From positions 1-64,000 of the forward strand of contig NZ_PXWG01000027.1 of assembly GCF_003011965.1 (NCBI RefSeq): DNA of 64,000 nucleotides, given 5' to 3'. Position numbers and translations under genes: made by a program. The notes below the pieces were generated by a model. That model was not told where the DNA came from and searched no databases. It saw only the letters and a list, made by a program, of their open reading frames with translations. Within the stretch, counting starts at the first letter, position 1. Every line of letters starts with the position of its first letter. The stretch is from Streptosporangium nondiastaticum. GTDB lineage: Bacteria > Actinomycetota > Actinomycetes > Streptomycetales > Streptomycetaceae. This document shows positions 41,668 to 51,518 of this stretch, piece after piece.

Positions 41668-42966
41668 ATGCCGATACCCCGCAGAGCCGTCGCCGCGACC
41701 GTTCCGCTGCTCGTGTCCGCCCTCACGCTGACCGCCTGCGGCTCGGGCGGAACGGACTCCGGGGGCGGTGACGCGGGCGGGAAGCCGGAGGGTGACATCA
41801 CCTTCCAGACGTGGAATCTGCGCAGCAACTTCAAGGACTATTTCACCGGCCTGGTCGCAGAATTCGAGAAGGCCAACCCGGGCGCCCGCGTCAAATGGCT
41901 GGACCAGCCCGCCGACAACTACGCGGACAAGCTGAGCGCGGACGCAGCCGCGGGCACCCTCCCCGACGTCGTCAACGTCTCCCCGGATCTGTCCTACCCC
42001 CTGGCCAAGGCCGGTCTGCTGATGAACCTCGACAAGGAGCCGGCCGCGGCGAAGTTCAAGGGCGAATACACCCCGGAGGCGTGGCAGGGAAACGTGCTGC
42101 CGGGCCTGGACGGCTCGTACTCCTTCCCCTGGTACCTCAATACAGGCCCGCTGTTCTACAACAAAGCCCTGTTCCGGCAGGCCGGCCTCGACCCGGAGAA
42201 GCCGCCGAAGAGCTACGGCGAGCTGTTCGCGGCGGCCCGCACCATCGCGGAGCGCTCCGGCGGCAGGATCGCGACGCTCGGCGGCACTCCCGCCGTCGAG
42301 GACTTCGGCCGCTACGGCGTGCGGCTGATGAACGACGACGCCACCCGGTTCACGTACAACGAACCGAAGGGCGTGGAACTGCTCACCGAGTACAAGAAGC
42401 TCTACGACGCCGGCGGCCTCGACCCGCAGTCCCTGACCAACACCCCGGACAAGACCGGCCAGAAGTTCCTGGAACAGAAGGTCGCCATGAATCCCGGCAG
42501 CGCCCACGACCTGGAGACGTTCAAGAAGAACGCCCCCGGCCTCTACCGGGAGCTCGGCATCACCGACGCCCCCAACAACACGGGAAAGCCCAATATGTAC
42601 GTGATGGGTCTCGGTGTCAGCAGCCGCAGCAAACACAAGGCCGCGGCCATCGCCTTCGCCCGTTTCGTGACGGACCGGAAGAACCAGGAGGCGTTCACCC
42701 ACAAAGTCGCCGTCTTCCCCAGCACCAAGGGCTCCCTCGACGATCCGTACTGGACGAGGGACGACGGCACCGACGAGGGCCGCGTACGAGTGGCCTCCGC
42801 GAAGATGCTCAAAGGGGCGGTCAATTACACGCCGGTCGTGCTGAGCGAGGAGATGAAGACCGCCCTCAAGAACGAGGTCGCCAAGGCCCTCCAGGGAAAG
42901 AAGACACCGAAGCAGGCCCTGGACGACGCGGTCGCGCAGAGCAACAAGCTGCTCAAGCAGGGCTGA
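41668..42966 (+). CDS. Sugar ABC transporter substrate-binding lipoprotein
   Basis: 432 aa from ATG 41668 (GAAGGAG upstream). Lipobox LTAC after a hydrophobic signal, glycine-rich linker, then an SBP_bac_1 fold: ITFQTWNLRSNFKDYFTGLV, LPDVVNVSPDLSYPLAKAGL, FPWYLNTGPLFYNKALF. Binds an oligosaccharide outside the membrane. Context with endoglycosidase and mannosidase genes suggests oligomannose. Confidence 0.93.
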   Translation: MPIPRRAVAATVPLLVSALTLTACGSGGTDSGGGDAGGKPEGDITFQTWNLRSNFKDYFTGLVAEFEKANPGARVKWLDQPADNYADKLSADAAAGTLPDVVNVSPDLSYPLAKAGLLMNLDKEPAAAKFKGEYTPEAWQGNVLPGLDGSYSFPWYLNTGPLFYNKALFRQAGLDPEKPPKSYGELFAAARTIAERSGGRIATLGGTPAVEDFGRYGVRLMNDDATRFTYNEPKGVELLTEYKKLYDAGGLDPQSLTNTPDKTGQKFLEQKVAMNPGSAHDLETFKKNAPGLYRELGITDAPNNTGKPNMYVMGLGVSSRSKHKAAAIAFARFVTDRKNQEAFTHKVAVFPSTKGSLDDPYWTRDDGTDEGRVRVASAKMLKGAVNYTPVVLSEEMKTALKNEVAKALQGKKTPKQALDDAVAQSNKLLKQG

Positions 42967-42971
42967 CGGGC

Positions 42972-43862
42972 GTGAGGCATGTGGAACACGTGCGTACGCA
43001 CCGGGCCGTGAGCCCCTGGCTCTTCCTCCTCCCCGGCCTCGCCACCGTCACCGCCTTCAGCCTCTACCCCTTCCTCACCACGCTCCACAAGGCCTTCACC
43101 GACGCCCGCACCCTCACGCCCGGCGGCTGGGTGGGGCTGCGCAACTTCCGCGACATGGCGCAGGACGAGCAGTTCTGGATCGCGCTGCGCAACAGCAGCC
43201 TCTACGTGGTCCTCGTCGTCCCCTTCACCGTGCTGCTGCCGCTGTTGCTCGCGCTCCTGGTGCAGAAGCGGATCCCTGGCGTCGCGTTCTTCCGGTCCGC
43301 GTTCTACACGCCGGTCGTGGCCTCCAGCGTCGTGGTCGCCCTGATCTGGGGGTGGATGCTCGACGACCGGGGCCTGGTCAACGGGATCCTGCGGGCCCTC
43401 GGGGCCGGGCCGTTCGCCTTCCTCGGCGACGAGTGGCTGCTGCTGTTCAGCGCGATGGCCCTGACGGTCTGGAAGGGCCTCGGCTACTACATGATCATCT
43501 ATCTGGCGGCGCTGGCGCACGTGCCCCGCGAGCTGTACGAGGCGGCGGCCGTCGACGGCGCGGGCGCGCTGCGCCGCTTCACCGCCGTCACCGTGCCCGG
43601 CGTGCGCTCGACGATGGTCCTGGTCGGCGCCCTGTCGTCGGTGGCCGCCTTCAAGGTCTTCTCCGAGGTCTTCCTGCTGGCGGGCCCCACCGGCGGCCCG
43701 GCCGGGCAGGACACGACGCTCGTCATGCTCGTCCAGCGCACGGGCACGGGCCTCAACGGCCGGGTCGGCTACTCCTCCGCGCTCTCGCTCGTCGTCTTCG
43801 CCGTCGCCCTGCTGCTGATGCTGCTCGTGCTGCGCGCCGACCGGACGAGGAGGCGGACATGA
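42972..43862 (+). CDS. Sugar ABC transporter permease 1 (MalF-type)
   Basis: 296 aa with six helices. WLFLLPGLATVTAFSLYPFL at the N terminus and the EAA loop ELYEAAAVDGAGALRRFTAV are typical. GTG at 42972 was chosen, with other in-frame GTGs at 42981 and 42990. The stop overlaps the next permease start (ATGA). It needs an ATPase encoded elsewhere, probably a shared MsiK-type protein, since none is in the operon. Confidence 0.9.
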   Translation: MRHVEHVRTHRAVSPWLFLLPGLATVTAFSLYPFLTTLHKAFTDARTLTPGGWVGLRNFRDMAQDEQFWIALRNSSLYVVLVVPFTVLLPLLLALLVQKRIPGVAFFRSAFYTPVVASSVVVALIWGWMLDDRGLVNGILRALGAGPFAFLGDEWLLLFSAMALTVWKGLGYYMIIYLAALAHVPRELYEAAAVDGAGALRRFTAVTVPGVRSTMVLVGALSSVAAFKVFSEVFLLAGPTGGPAGQDTTLVMLVQRTGTGLNGRVGYSSALSLVVFAVALLLMLLVLRADRTRRRT

Positions 43863-44689
43863 GCCGCACCACCCCGTGGGAGAAGGCCGTCCGCTACGTC
43901 CTCCTCCTCGCGGTGCTGGCGCTGACGGTCGGCCCGTTCCTCTGGCAGCTGTCGACGTCCTTCAAGAGCACCACCGAGGACGTCTACACCTCCCCGCCCC
44001 GCTTCCTGCCGGCCCGCCCGACCGCGCACAACTACGCCGCGGTCGCGGACATCATCCCCGTCTGGGACTACGCCCTGAACTCCCTCAAGGTCGCCGTCGC
44101 GAGCGTCCTCACCAACCTCGCCGGCGCCTCGGCGGCCGGTTACGCGCTCGCCCGGCTGCGGTTCCGCGGGCGCCGGGCGGCGGGGCTGGCGTTCGTGGCG
44201 GCGGTGCTCGTGCCGCTGGAGTCCATCGTCGTCGCCCAGTTCACGATGATGCGCGACCTGGAGCTCAACAACACGCTCGTGGCCGTCGTCCTGCCGGGCG
44301 CGGTGGGCGCGCTCAACGTCCTGCTGATGCGCAACGCCTTCGCGAACCTGCCCTACGAGATCGAGGAGGCGGCCGTCATCGACGGGGCGAACGTGTGGCA
44401 GCGGTTCGTGCGGATCGCGCTGCCGTCCGTACGGGGCACCCTCGCCGTCGTCGCCGTCTTCTCCTTCATGGGGGCGTGGGACGACTTCCTGTGGCCGCTG
44501 ATCGTCCTGTCCGACCCCGATCGCTTCACCCTCACGGTCGGCCTGAACCACCTGCACGGCACCTTCCAGCAGGACCCGCGGCTGGTCGCCGCCGGCACGG
44601 TCGTCGCCGTCGCCCCGCTCGTCGTGATGTTCGCGTGCCTGCAGCGGTACTTCTTCCGCGGCGTCGGAGAGGGCGCCGTCAAGGGCTGA
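43859..44689 (+). CDS. Sugar ABC transporter permease 2 (MalG-type)
   Basis: 276 aa, six helices, EAA loop EIEEAAVIDGANVWQRFVRI and the C-terminal MalG-type tail. Translationally coupled to permease 1. The two form the channel for the sugar importer. Confidence 0.92.
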   Translation: MSRTTPWEKAVRYVLLLAVLALTVGPFLWQLSTSFKSTTEDVYTSPPRFLPARPTAHNYAAVADIIPVWDYALNSLKVAVASVLTNLAGASAAGYALARLRFRGRRAAGLAFVAAVLVPLESIVVAQFTMMRDLELNNTLVAVVLPGAVGALNVLLMRNAFANLPYEIEEAAVIDGANVWQRFVRIALPSVRGTLAVVAVFSFMGAWDDFLWPLIVLSDPDRFTLTVGLNHLHGTFQQDPRLVAAGTVVAVAPLVVMFACLQRYFFRGVGEGAVKG

Positions 44690-44729
44690 CCCCCGCTCCC
44701 TCCGCCCAGTAGAAGGGACACCCCGCCCC

Positions 44730-45980
44730 ATGCGCTTCGGCGTCAACTACACCCCCGCCCGCGGCTGGTTCCACCACTGGCTCGACTTCGACCTGGACGA
44801 CGTCCGCGCCGACCTGGACTCCGTGGCGGCGCTCGGCCTCGACCACATCCGCGTCTTCCCCCTCTGGCCGCTCTTCCAGCCCAACCGCACCATGATCCGG
44901 CCGCGCGCCGTCGAACAGCTCGTGAGCCTCGTCGACGCGGCCGGCGAGCGCGGGCTCGACGTCAACGTGGACGGGCTGCAGGGGCACCTGTCCAGCTTCG
45001 ACTTCGTCCCCTCCTGGACCACCACCTGGCACCGCCGCAACCTCTTCACCGACCCGGACGTCGTCGACGCGCAGGCCCGCCTCCTCACCGGACTCGCCGC
45101 CGCGCTCGCCGAACGGCCCAACTTCCTCGGCATGACCGTCGGCAACGAGTTCAACCAGTTCTCCGGCCCGCCCCACCCCGACCCCGACCGCATCCGCCCC
45201 GCCCAGGCCGGCCGCTGGCTGCGCCGCATGCTCGCGGCCTGCGAGGAGGGCGCGCCCGGCAGGACCCATCTGCACGCCTCGTACGACGCCGCCTTCCACG
45301 ACGGCGAACACCCCTTCACCCCCGCCCACTCGGCCCGGCTCGGGGCCATGACCGCCGTGCACTCCTGGGTCTTCAACGGCACCGCGCAGCGGCACGGCCC
45401 CGACGGCGCCGCCGAACACCTCGCCGCCTACCTCGTCGAGCTGTCCAAGGCCTGGGCCGACGACCCCGCCCGCCCCGTATGGCTGCAGGAGACCGGCGCG
45501 CCCGCCCCTCACGTCCCGCCCGGCCGCGCCGCCGCGTTCACGGAGGCGACCGTCCGCAACGCCCTGGACTGCCCCGGCCTCTGGGGCATCACCTGGTGGT
45601 GCTCCCACGACGTCGACCGCGCCCTCGCGGACTTCCCGGAGCTGGAGTACGGGCTGGGGCTGCTCACCAACGACCGCGAGCTCAAGCCCGCCGGGGAGGT
45701 GTTCGCGCGCCTCGCCCGGGAGCACCGGAGCGACGGGCCGACTTCGCCGCCTCCACCGCCCGCGCCGCGGCGGACCGCCCTGGTCCTGGACGCGGGCGAC
45801 GTCGAGGAGGCGCCGGGCCGGGCCGTGAGCGCGCCGGGCGGGGCGTTCTTCGAGGCCTGGATGCGGGTCGCCTCCGGCGGGGGGCGGCCGGCTGTGGTGC
45901 TGGCCCAGCGGGCGGGGGATGCGGCGCATCTTGCTGCGCGGGGCATCGCCGAGGTCGTCGCCGTCGGCGAGGCGGGCTGA
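44730..45980 (+). CDS. GH5-like (clan A) glycoside hydrolase
   Basis: 416 aa, no signal peptide. TIM-barrel features: MRFGVNYTPARGWFHHWLDF, LDHIRVFPLWPLFQPN, the acid/base in TVGNEFNQF (E about 140) and the nucleophile in VWLQETGAP (E about 254), then ITWWCSHDVD. GH5-type beta-glycosidases of this kind include mannosidases and mannanases. Cytoplasmic location and operon context suggest trimming of imported oligosaccharide, for example the core beta-mannose. A C-terminal 80-residue region is proline-rich then compact. Confidence 0.8.
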   Translation: MRFGVNYTPARGWFHHWLDFDLDDVRADLDSVAALGLDHIRVFPLWPLFQPNRTMIRPRAVEQLVSLVDAAGERGLDVNVDGLQGHLSSFDFVPSWTTTWHRRNLFTDPDVVDAQARLLTGLAAALAERPNFLGMTVGNEFNQFSGPPHPDPDRIRPAQAGRWLRRMLAACEEGAPGRTHLHASYDAAFHDGEHPFTPAHSARLGAMTAVHSWVFNGTAQRHGPDGAAEHLAAYLVELSKAWADDPARPVWLQETGAPAPHVPPGRAAAFTEATVRNALDCPGLWGITWWCSHDVDRALADFPELEYGLGLLTNDRELKPAGEVFARLAREHRSDGPTSPPPPPAPRRTALVLDAGDVEEAPGRAVSAPGGAFFEAWMRVASGGGRPAVVLAQRAGDAAHLAARGIAEVVAVGEAG

Positions 45981-46002
45981 GCGGTGCGGCCCCGCCACCC
46001 GT

Positions 46003-46043
46003 TTCGGGGCTCCGCCCCGGACCCCGGTCCTCAATCGCCGGAC
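46003..46043. repeat. Dispersed GC-hairpin repeat, copy B
   Basis: Matches 15650-15690 (31 bp identical, then 8/10). Contains the CGGGGCTCCGCCCCGG hairpin just after the GH5-like gene and runs into the 21-bp tandem array. May attenuate transcription inside the operon. Confidence 0.7.
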
Positions 46044-46162
46044 GGCTCAAAAGGAGAACGGGACAGCTCCAGAGGAAGACCGGACGGCTCAAAAGGAAAA
46101 CGGGACAGCCTGAAGCAAGGCAGGACGGCTTCAGGAGAAGACCGGACGGCCTGACAGGAATG
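46038..46162. repeat. Six-unit 21-bp tandem array before the GH85 gene
   Basis: Units start at 46038, 46059, 46080, 46101 (20 bp), 46121 and 46142. The shared pattern is C(C/G)GGAC(G/A)GC followed by an A/G-rich half, usually containing AGGA. Units 1 and 3 differ at one base. The last unit ends 10 bp before the GH85 start codon, so the array forms its leader. Confidence 0.75.
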
Positions 46163-46172
46163 AGGAACCACC

Positions 46173-48269
46173 ATGCGCATCACCCGCCGGGAAGCCCTCG
46201 CCGCCGGTGCCGCCGGTCTCGCGGCCGCCGCACTGCCCGGGGAGCACAGTGCGGCCGCCGCGCCGGCCGGCCGCGCTCTGTCCCCGGAACCGGGCGGCGC
46301 GGCGCCTCCCCCCTCCCTCCAGCCCTGCGCCTCCTACTGGTTCCCCGGCAGCCTGCCGGCCGGCTCGCCCGCGCCCGGGGTCGTCTGGCGCAGCCTCGCC
46401 GCGTGGGACCCGGCGAAGGATCCCGACCTGCCGTTCAACCGGTCGGTCGTGCCGCTCGCCGCGCGCTTCGCTCCCCCGCCGCCCAACGCCACCGCCCGCG
46501 CCGGCCAGGCCCGCGTCTGCGCGCTCGCCGCGTTCGCCCACACCTCCGGGAACCCCTCGCAGGGCGCGCAGACCGCCGACTTCTACGCGCTGACCCACTG
46601 GGCCTACCTCGACGAGCTGGTCTTCTGGGGCGGTTCTTCGGGCGAGGGGCTGATCCTGGCGCCCAACGCGCCCGTCGTGGACGCGGCCCACCGCAACGGC
46701 GTGCCCGTGCTCGGCACGGTGTTCCTGCCGCCGGCGGCGTACGGCGGGCAGCTGCAGTGGACGCGGGACCTGGTGCGGCGCGGCCCGGACGGCGGCTTCC
46801 CGCTGGCCGACCGGCTGATCCGGGTGGCGCGGGAGTACGGCTTCGACGGCTGGTTCGTCAACGCCGAGACCGGCGGCGGCGACGCACGGCTCGGCGCGGA
46901 CATGCGCGACTTCGTCGCGTACCTCGGCACGCGGAGCAAGGGGCGGGGCACAGCGCGGGGCGAGGGCCTGCGCGTCACCTGGTACGACGCCATGACCGTC
47001 TCCGGCGGCATCGACTGGCGGAACCGGCTCGACGAGCACAACGCGCCGTTCTTCCGCGCCGCGCGCTCGATGTTCCTGAACTTCAACTGGGACCGGGCCG
47101 GTCTCGGCTCCTCCGCCGGGCTCGCGCGGCGGCTGGGGCGCAGCCCGTACGACCTGTGGGCCGGGATCGACGTCGAGGCGCGCGGCTGGGGCACGCCCGT
47201 GGACTGGGACGCCGTCGTCCCGGCGGCGGGCCCGCACGTCGTCTCGTACGGCTTCTACCGGCCCGAGTGGACGTGGACGAGCCTGCCCGCGGAGGCCCGC
47301 GGTCCGGCCGCGTTCCACGCGCGCGACGACCGCTTCTGGTCCGGGCAGGCGCTCGACCCGTCCGCGCCGGAGGCGGGCCCGTGGCGGCCGCCCGCCGCGT
47401 CCGTCGCGGACCGGTCCACGCTCACCGCGCTTCCCTTCGCCACCACCTTCAACACCGGTCACGGCCTGGGCTGGTACGAGAAGGGCCGGCGCACGGGCGA
47501 GTCCGCCTGGAACCACCTGGGGCTGCAGGACCGGCTGCCGGGGCGGCGCTGGGTGATCCGTACGGCGGGCCCGCGGCCGGCCGTCGGCTTCGCCTTCGAC
47601 GACGCCTGGAGGGGCGGCAGCAGCCTCCTGATCGAAGGCCGGCTCCCCGCGCCGGCGGAGCTGGAGCTCTACGCGTGCCGGCTGCCGTTCCCGGACACCA
47701 CGGTCGTGGAGCTGGCCCACCGTACGGATCCCGGTTCGGCGGCGGTGCGCGTCGAGCTGGTGGTCGCCGTGGACGACGGCGTCGCGTACCTCCCGGCGGG
47801 CGTCCTCCGCACGGGCGGCCGCGGCTGGACCACCGCGAGGGTGCGGGCCGGAGCGAAGCTGCGCGGCCGCAGGGGGCGGACGGTCCGGGCGCTCGGCGTC
47901 CGGCTCACCGCGCCGGACGGCGGTGCGGTGCGCTGGCGGCTGGGCTGTCTGGCGGTGCGTGACGCGACGCCCGCGACGCCCGCCCCACCGGTCGCTCCGG
48001 CGGTCACCGCATCGCGCGTGGGGCCCGGCGGCACGGCCGAGCTGCGCCTGTCCTGGAGCGCCCCGGCGGGCGCGGCGGTACGCCAGTACGAGGTGCGTCA
48101 GGCGCTGCCCGGCGGGCGCTTCCGCTTCCTAGGCGGCACCTGCGGGCATGCCTACTACGTCCCGGCGCTGCGTCGTACGGACGGCGAGGCGGCCACCCGG
48201 ATCGAGGTGCGCGCCGTGGACGAGCTGTACACCGTCTCGGCGCCCGCTTCCCTCACCTTCCGCTGGTAA
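46173..48269 (+). CDS. Secreted endo-beta-N-acetylglucosaminidase (GH85)
   Basis: 698 aa. Twin-arginine-like signal (ITRREALAAGAAGLAAAAL). GH85 barrel: ASYWFPGSLPAG, NGVPVLGTVFLPPAAYGG, and YGFDGWFVNAETGG with the catalytic Asn/Glu pair (about N230, E232). After about residue 410 come two beta-sandwich regions and an Fn3-like end (SRVGPGGTAELRLSWSAP). GH85 enzymes cut the chitobiose core of N-glycans, releasing high-mannose or complex oligosaccharide outside the cell, which the preceding importer could take up. Confidence 0.9.
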   Translation: MRITRREALAAGAAGLAAAALPGEHSAAAAPAGRALSPEPGGAAPPPSLQPCASYWFPGSLPAGSPAPGVVWRSLAAWDPAKDPDLPFNRSVVPLAARFAPPPPNATARAGQARVCALAAFAHTSGNPSQGAQTADFYALTHWAYLDELVFWGGSSGEGLILAPNAPVVDAAHRNGVPVLGTVFLPPAAYGGQLQWTRDLVRRGPDGGFPLADRLIRVAREYGFDGWFVNAETGGGDARLGADMRDFVAYLGTRSKGRGTARGEGLRVTWYDAMTVSGGIDWRNRLDEHNAPFFRAARSMFLNFNWDRAGLGSSAGLARRLGRSPYDLWAGIDVEARGWGTPVDWDAVVPAAGPHVVSYGFYRPEWTWTSLPAEARGPAAFHARDDRFWSGQALDPSAPEAGPWRPPAASVADRSTLTALPFATTFNTGHGLGWYEKGRRTGESAWNHLGLQDRLPGRRWVIRTAGPRPAVGFAFDDAWRGGSSLLIEGRLPAPAELELYACRLPFPDTTVVELAHRTDPGSAAVRVELVVAVDDGVAYLPAGVLRTGGRGWTTARVRAGAKLRGRRGRTVRALGVRLTAPDGGAVRWRLGCLAVRDATPATPAPPVAPAVTASRVGPGGTAELRLSWSAPAGAAVRQYEVRQALPGGRFRFLGGTCGHAYYVPALRRTDGEAATRIEVRAVDELYTVSAPASLTFRW

Positions 48270-48311
48270 GGCAACCGGCCGGAAGGCAACCGACGTGAGG
48301 AAACCGACCTG

Positions 48312-51300
48312 ATGCACAACGACCGCACCATCACCGAGGCCCGGCTGAAGCGCGTGCTGGACGAGCGCATCCGGCCGGCCGTGTACCCCGAGTCGGTACC
48401 GCTGACCGTCACCATGTGGCACGCGCCCGGCGAGCCCGTCCCGGTGGCCGAGGGGATCGCCGCCGGGGGCGTGCCGATCGAGGCGGGCGCGGCGTGGGGG
48501 CCGCCGTGGGGCACGAGCTGGTTCACCGTCGCGGGGAGCGTGCCGCGGGAGTGGGCGGGCCGGACGGTGGAGGCCCTGCTCGACCTGGGGTTCGACGAGA
48601 ACATGCCGGGCTTCCAGTGCGAGGGGCTGGTCTACCGGCCGGACGGTTCGCCGGTGAAGGGCCTGAACCCGCGCAACCAGTGGGTGCGGGTCGCCGACCG
48701 GGCGGCCGGCGGCGAGGAGGTGCTGCTGCACGTCGAGGCGTCGTCCAACCCCGTGATCCTCGACTACCGCCCGTTCGTGCCGACGGAGCTGGGCGACCGG
48801 GAGACCGCGGACGGCGAGCCGCGCTACCGGCTGGCCCGCATGGACCTGGCCGTCTTCGACCGGACGGTGTGGGAGCTCGTCCAGGACCTGGAGGTGCTGG
48901 AGGGGCTGATGAGCGAGCTGTCCCCGGACGCGCCCCGCCGCTGGGAGGTCCTGCGGGCGGTCGAGCGCGCGCTGGACGCGGTCGACCTGCAGGACGTCGG
49001 CGGTACGGCCGCCGCGGCCCGCGAGCGGCTCGCGGCGGTGCTGTCCGCGCCCGCGCACGCCTCCGCGCACCGGATCAGCGCGGTCGGGCACGCGCACATC
49101 GACTCGGCGTGGCTGTGGCCGCTGCGCGAGACGGTGCGCAAGGTCGCCCGCACGACCGCGAACATGACCGCGCTGCTGGAGGACGAGCCGGAGTTCGTCT
49201 ACGCCATGTCGCAGGCGCAGCAGTTCGCGTGGATCAAGGAGCACCGGCCGGAAGTGTACGCGCGGGTGAAGAAGGCGGTCGCGGACGGCCGCTTCGTGCC
49301 GGTGGGCGGCATGTGGGTGGAGTCGGACACGAACATGCCGGGGTCGGAGGCGCTGGCCCGGCAGTTCGTGCACGGCAAGCGCTTCTTCCTGGAGGAGTTC
49401 GGGATCGAGACGGAGGAGGTGTGGCTGCCGGACTCCTTCGGCTACTCGGCCGCGCTGCCGCAGCTGGTGCGGCTGGCGGGGGCCCGGTGGTTCCTGACGC
49501 AGAAGATCTCGTGGAGCCGGACGAACAAGTTCCCGCACCACACGTTCTGGTGGGAGGGCCTGGACGGCACCCGGGTCTTCACCCACTTCCCGCCGATCGA
49601 CACCTACAACGCGCAGCTCTCGGGCCGGGAGGTCGCGCACGCGGTCCGCAACTTCCAGGAGAAGGGCGGGGCCACGCGCTCCCTCGCGCCGACGGGCTGG
49701 GGCGACGGGGGCGGCGGCACGACGCGCGAGATGCTGGCGCGGGCGAAGCGGCTGGCGGACCTGGAGGGCTCGGCGCGGGTGGCGTTCGAGAAGCCGTCGG
49801 CGTTCTTCGAGAAGGCGCACGCCGAGTACGCGCAGGCGCCGGTGTGGGTGGGCGAGCTGTACCTGGAGCTGCACCGGGCGACGCTGACCAGCCAGGCCGG
49901 GACCAAGCAGGGCAACAGGCGCAGCGAGCACCTGCTGCACGAGGCGGAGCTGTGGGCGGCGACGGCGGCCGTGCGGGCGGGCTTCCCGTATCCGTACGAG
50001 GCGCTGGACCGGATCTGGAAGACGGTGCTGCTGCACCAGTTCCACGACATCCTGCCGGGCACGTCGATCGCGTGGGTGCACCGGGAGGCGGCGGCGACGT
50101 ACGCGGCGGTGGCGGCGGAGCTGGAGGACATCGTCGCGGGGGCGCTCACGGCGCTGGCGGGCGAGGCCTCGGGCGGCGGCGGGACGGTGGTGTTCAACGC
50201 GGCGCCGCACGGGCGCGGGGAGGTGCCGGCCCTCGGTGCGGCGGTCGGCGGCGGGCCCGTGCCGGCGGTGCGGCCCGAGCCGCGCGACGGCGGCGGGTTC
50301 GTCCTCGACAACGGCCTGCTGCGCGTCGTGATCGACGGCCGGGGCCTGGTGGTGTCGGTGTACGACCCGGCGGCGGAGCGGGAGGCTATCGCTCCGGGCG
50401 CGGCGGCCAACCTGCTCCAGCTGCACCAGGACTTCCCGAACATGTGGGACGCGTGGGACGTGGACCACTTCTACCGGAACTCGGTGACCGATCTGACGGA
50501 CGCCGAGACGGTCGAGGCGGCGGACGACGGGGCGGTGCGGGTGGTGCGGGTCTTCGGGGCGTCCCGCGTCGAGCAGAGGATCTCCCTGCCGGCGGGCGAG
50601 CGGCGGCTGGACATCGCCACGGAGGTCGACTGGCACGAGACGGAGAAGTTCCTCAAGGCCGCGTTCCCGCTGGACGTGCACGCGGACCGGACGGCGGCCG
50701 AGACCCAGTTCGGCCACCTGTACCGGGCCGCGCACACCAACACCAGCTGGGACGCCGCCAAGTTCGAGGCGTGCGCGCACCGCTTCGTCCACCTGGAGGA
50801 GCCCGGCTGGGGCGTGGCGCTCGTCAACGACTCGACGTACGGCTACGACGTGACGCGCACGGTCCGCCCGGACGACACGGGCACGACCACGACGGTGCGG
50901 CTGTCCCTGCTGCGGGCGCCGCGCTTCCCCGACCCGCGCACCGACCAGGGAACGCACCGGTTCCGGTACGCGCTGGTGCCGGGCGCGTCGATCGGCGACG
51001 CCGTCCGCGAGGGCTACCGCATCAACCTGCCCGAGCGGCGGGTGCCGGGCGGCACCGCCGTACCGCCGCTGGTCCGCGTCGGGAACGACGCGGTCGTCGT
51101 CTCCGCGGTCAAGCTCGCGGACGACGGCAGCGGCGATGTGGTCGTGCGGCTGTACGAGTCGCTGGGCGGCCGGGCCCGCACCCGCCTGGAGGCCGGCTTC
51201 CCGCTCGCCTCGGCGGCGGTGTGCGACCTGCTGGAACGGCCGCTGGCCGGGGCGGAGACGGAGGGCGACGCGGTGCGGTTGGCCTTGCGGCCGTTCCAGA

Positions 51301-51332
51301 TCCTGACGCTCCGGCTGGAGCGGCGCGGCTGA
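48312..51332 (+). CDS. Alpha-mannosidase (GH38)
   Basis: 1006 aa without signal peptide. Zinc site in VGHAHIDSAWLWPLRE (about 256-270), nucleophile Asp in VWLPDSFGYSAALPQL (about 373), then TFWWEGLDGTRVFTHFPP and FHDILPGTSIAWVH, all GH38 hallmarks; the C-terminal beta domains follow. It removes alpha-mannose from imported oligomannose in the cytoplasm. It lies 42 bp after the GH85 gene and ends the operon. Confidence 0.94.
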   Translation: MHNDRTITEARLKRVLDERIRPAVYPESVPLTVTMWHAPGEPVPVAEGIAAGGVPIEAGAAWGPPWGTSWFTVAGSVPREWAGRTVEALLDLGFDENMPGFQCEGLVYRPDGSPVKGLNPRNQWVRVADRAAGGEEVLLHVEASSNPVILDYRPFVPTELGDRETADGEPRYRLARMDLAVFDRTVWELVQDLEVLEGLMSELSPDAPRRWEVLRAVERALDAVDLQDVGGTAAAARERLAAVLSAPAHASAHRISAVGHAHIDSAWLWPLRETVRKVARTTANMTALLEDEPEFVYAMSQAQQFAWIKEHRPEVYARVKKAVADGRFVPVGGMWVESDTNMPGSEALARQFVHGKRFFLEEFGIETEEVWLPDSFGYSAALPQLVRLAGARWFLTQKISWSRTNKFPHHTFWWEGLDGTRVFTHFPPIDTYNAQLSGREVAHAVRNFQEKGGATRSLAPTGWGDGGGGTTREMLARAKRLADLEGSARVAFEKPSAFFEKAHAEYAQAPVWVGELYLELHRATLTSQAGTKQGNRRSEHLLHEAELWAATAAVRAGFPYPYEALDRIWKTVLLHQFHDILPGTSIAWVHREAAATYAAVAAELEDIVAGALTALAGEASGGGGTVVFNAAPHGRGEVPALGAAVGGGPVPAVRPEPRDGGGFVLDNGLLRVVIDGRGLVVSVYDPAAEREAIAPGAAANLLQLHQDFPNMWDAWDVDHFYRNSVTDLTDAETVEAADDGAVRVVRVFGASRVEQRISLPAGERRLDIATEVDWHETEKFLKAAFPLDVHADRTAAETQFGHLYRAAHTNTSWDAAKFEACAHRFVHLEEPGWGVALVNDSTYGYDVTRTVRPDDTGTTTTVRLSLLRAPRFPDPRTDQGTHRFRYALVPGASIGDAVREGYRINLPERRVPGGTAVPPLVRVGNDAVVVSAVKLADDGSGDVVVRLYESLGGRARTRLEAGFPLASAAVCDLLERPLAGAETEGDAVRLALRPFQILTLRLERRG

Positions 51333-51518
51333 GCGGGCCGGCGGAGCGTGGCCGGGCTGCGGCTCGGCCCGGCACCGCCGGTCAGCCGCGTCGTCGGTCA
51401 CTCGCCGTCGCGGCGGAGGGACACTGCCCGCCGCAGCGGCGGCAAGCCGCAGCGGCGAGGGTCCGGCGGCGTGCGCGACCACGAGATCGGCGTGCGCCGT
51501 GATCCGCCCGACGGGCAT

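Noticed and set aside
46038..46162. CRISPR-like short array before the GH85 gene
   Set aside because: Units are contiguous with no spacers; it is a simple tandem repeat.
48129..51518. 1129-codon minus-strand open frame opposite the GH38 gene
   Set aside because: High-GC antisense shadow with His/Arg-rich composition; the plus strand encodes a full GH38 alpha-mannosidase with all catalytic motifs.
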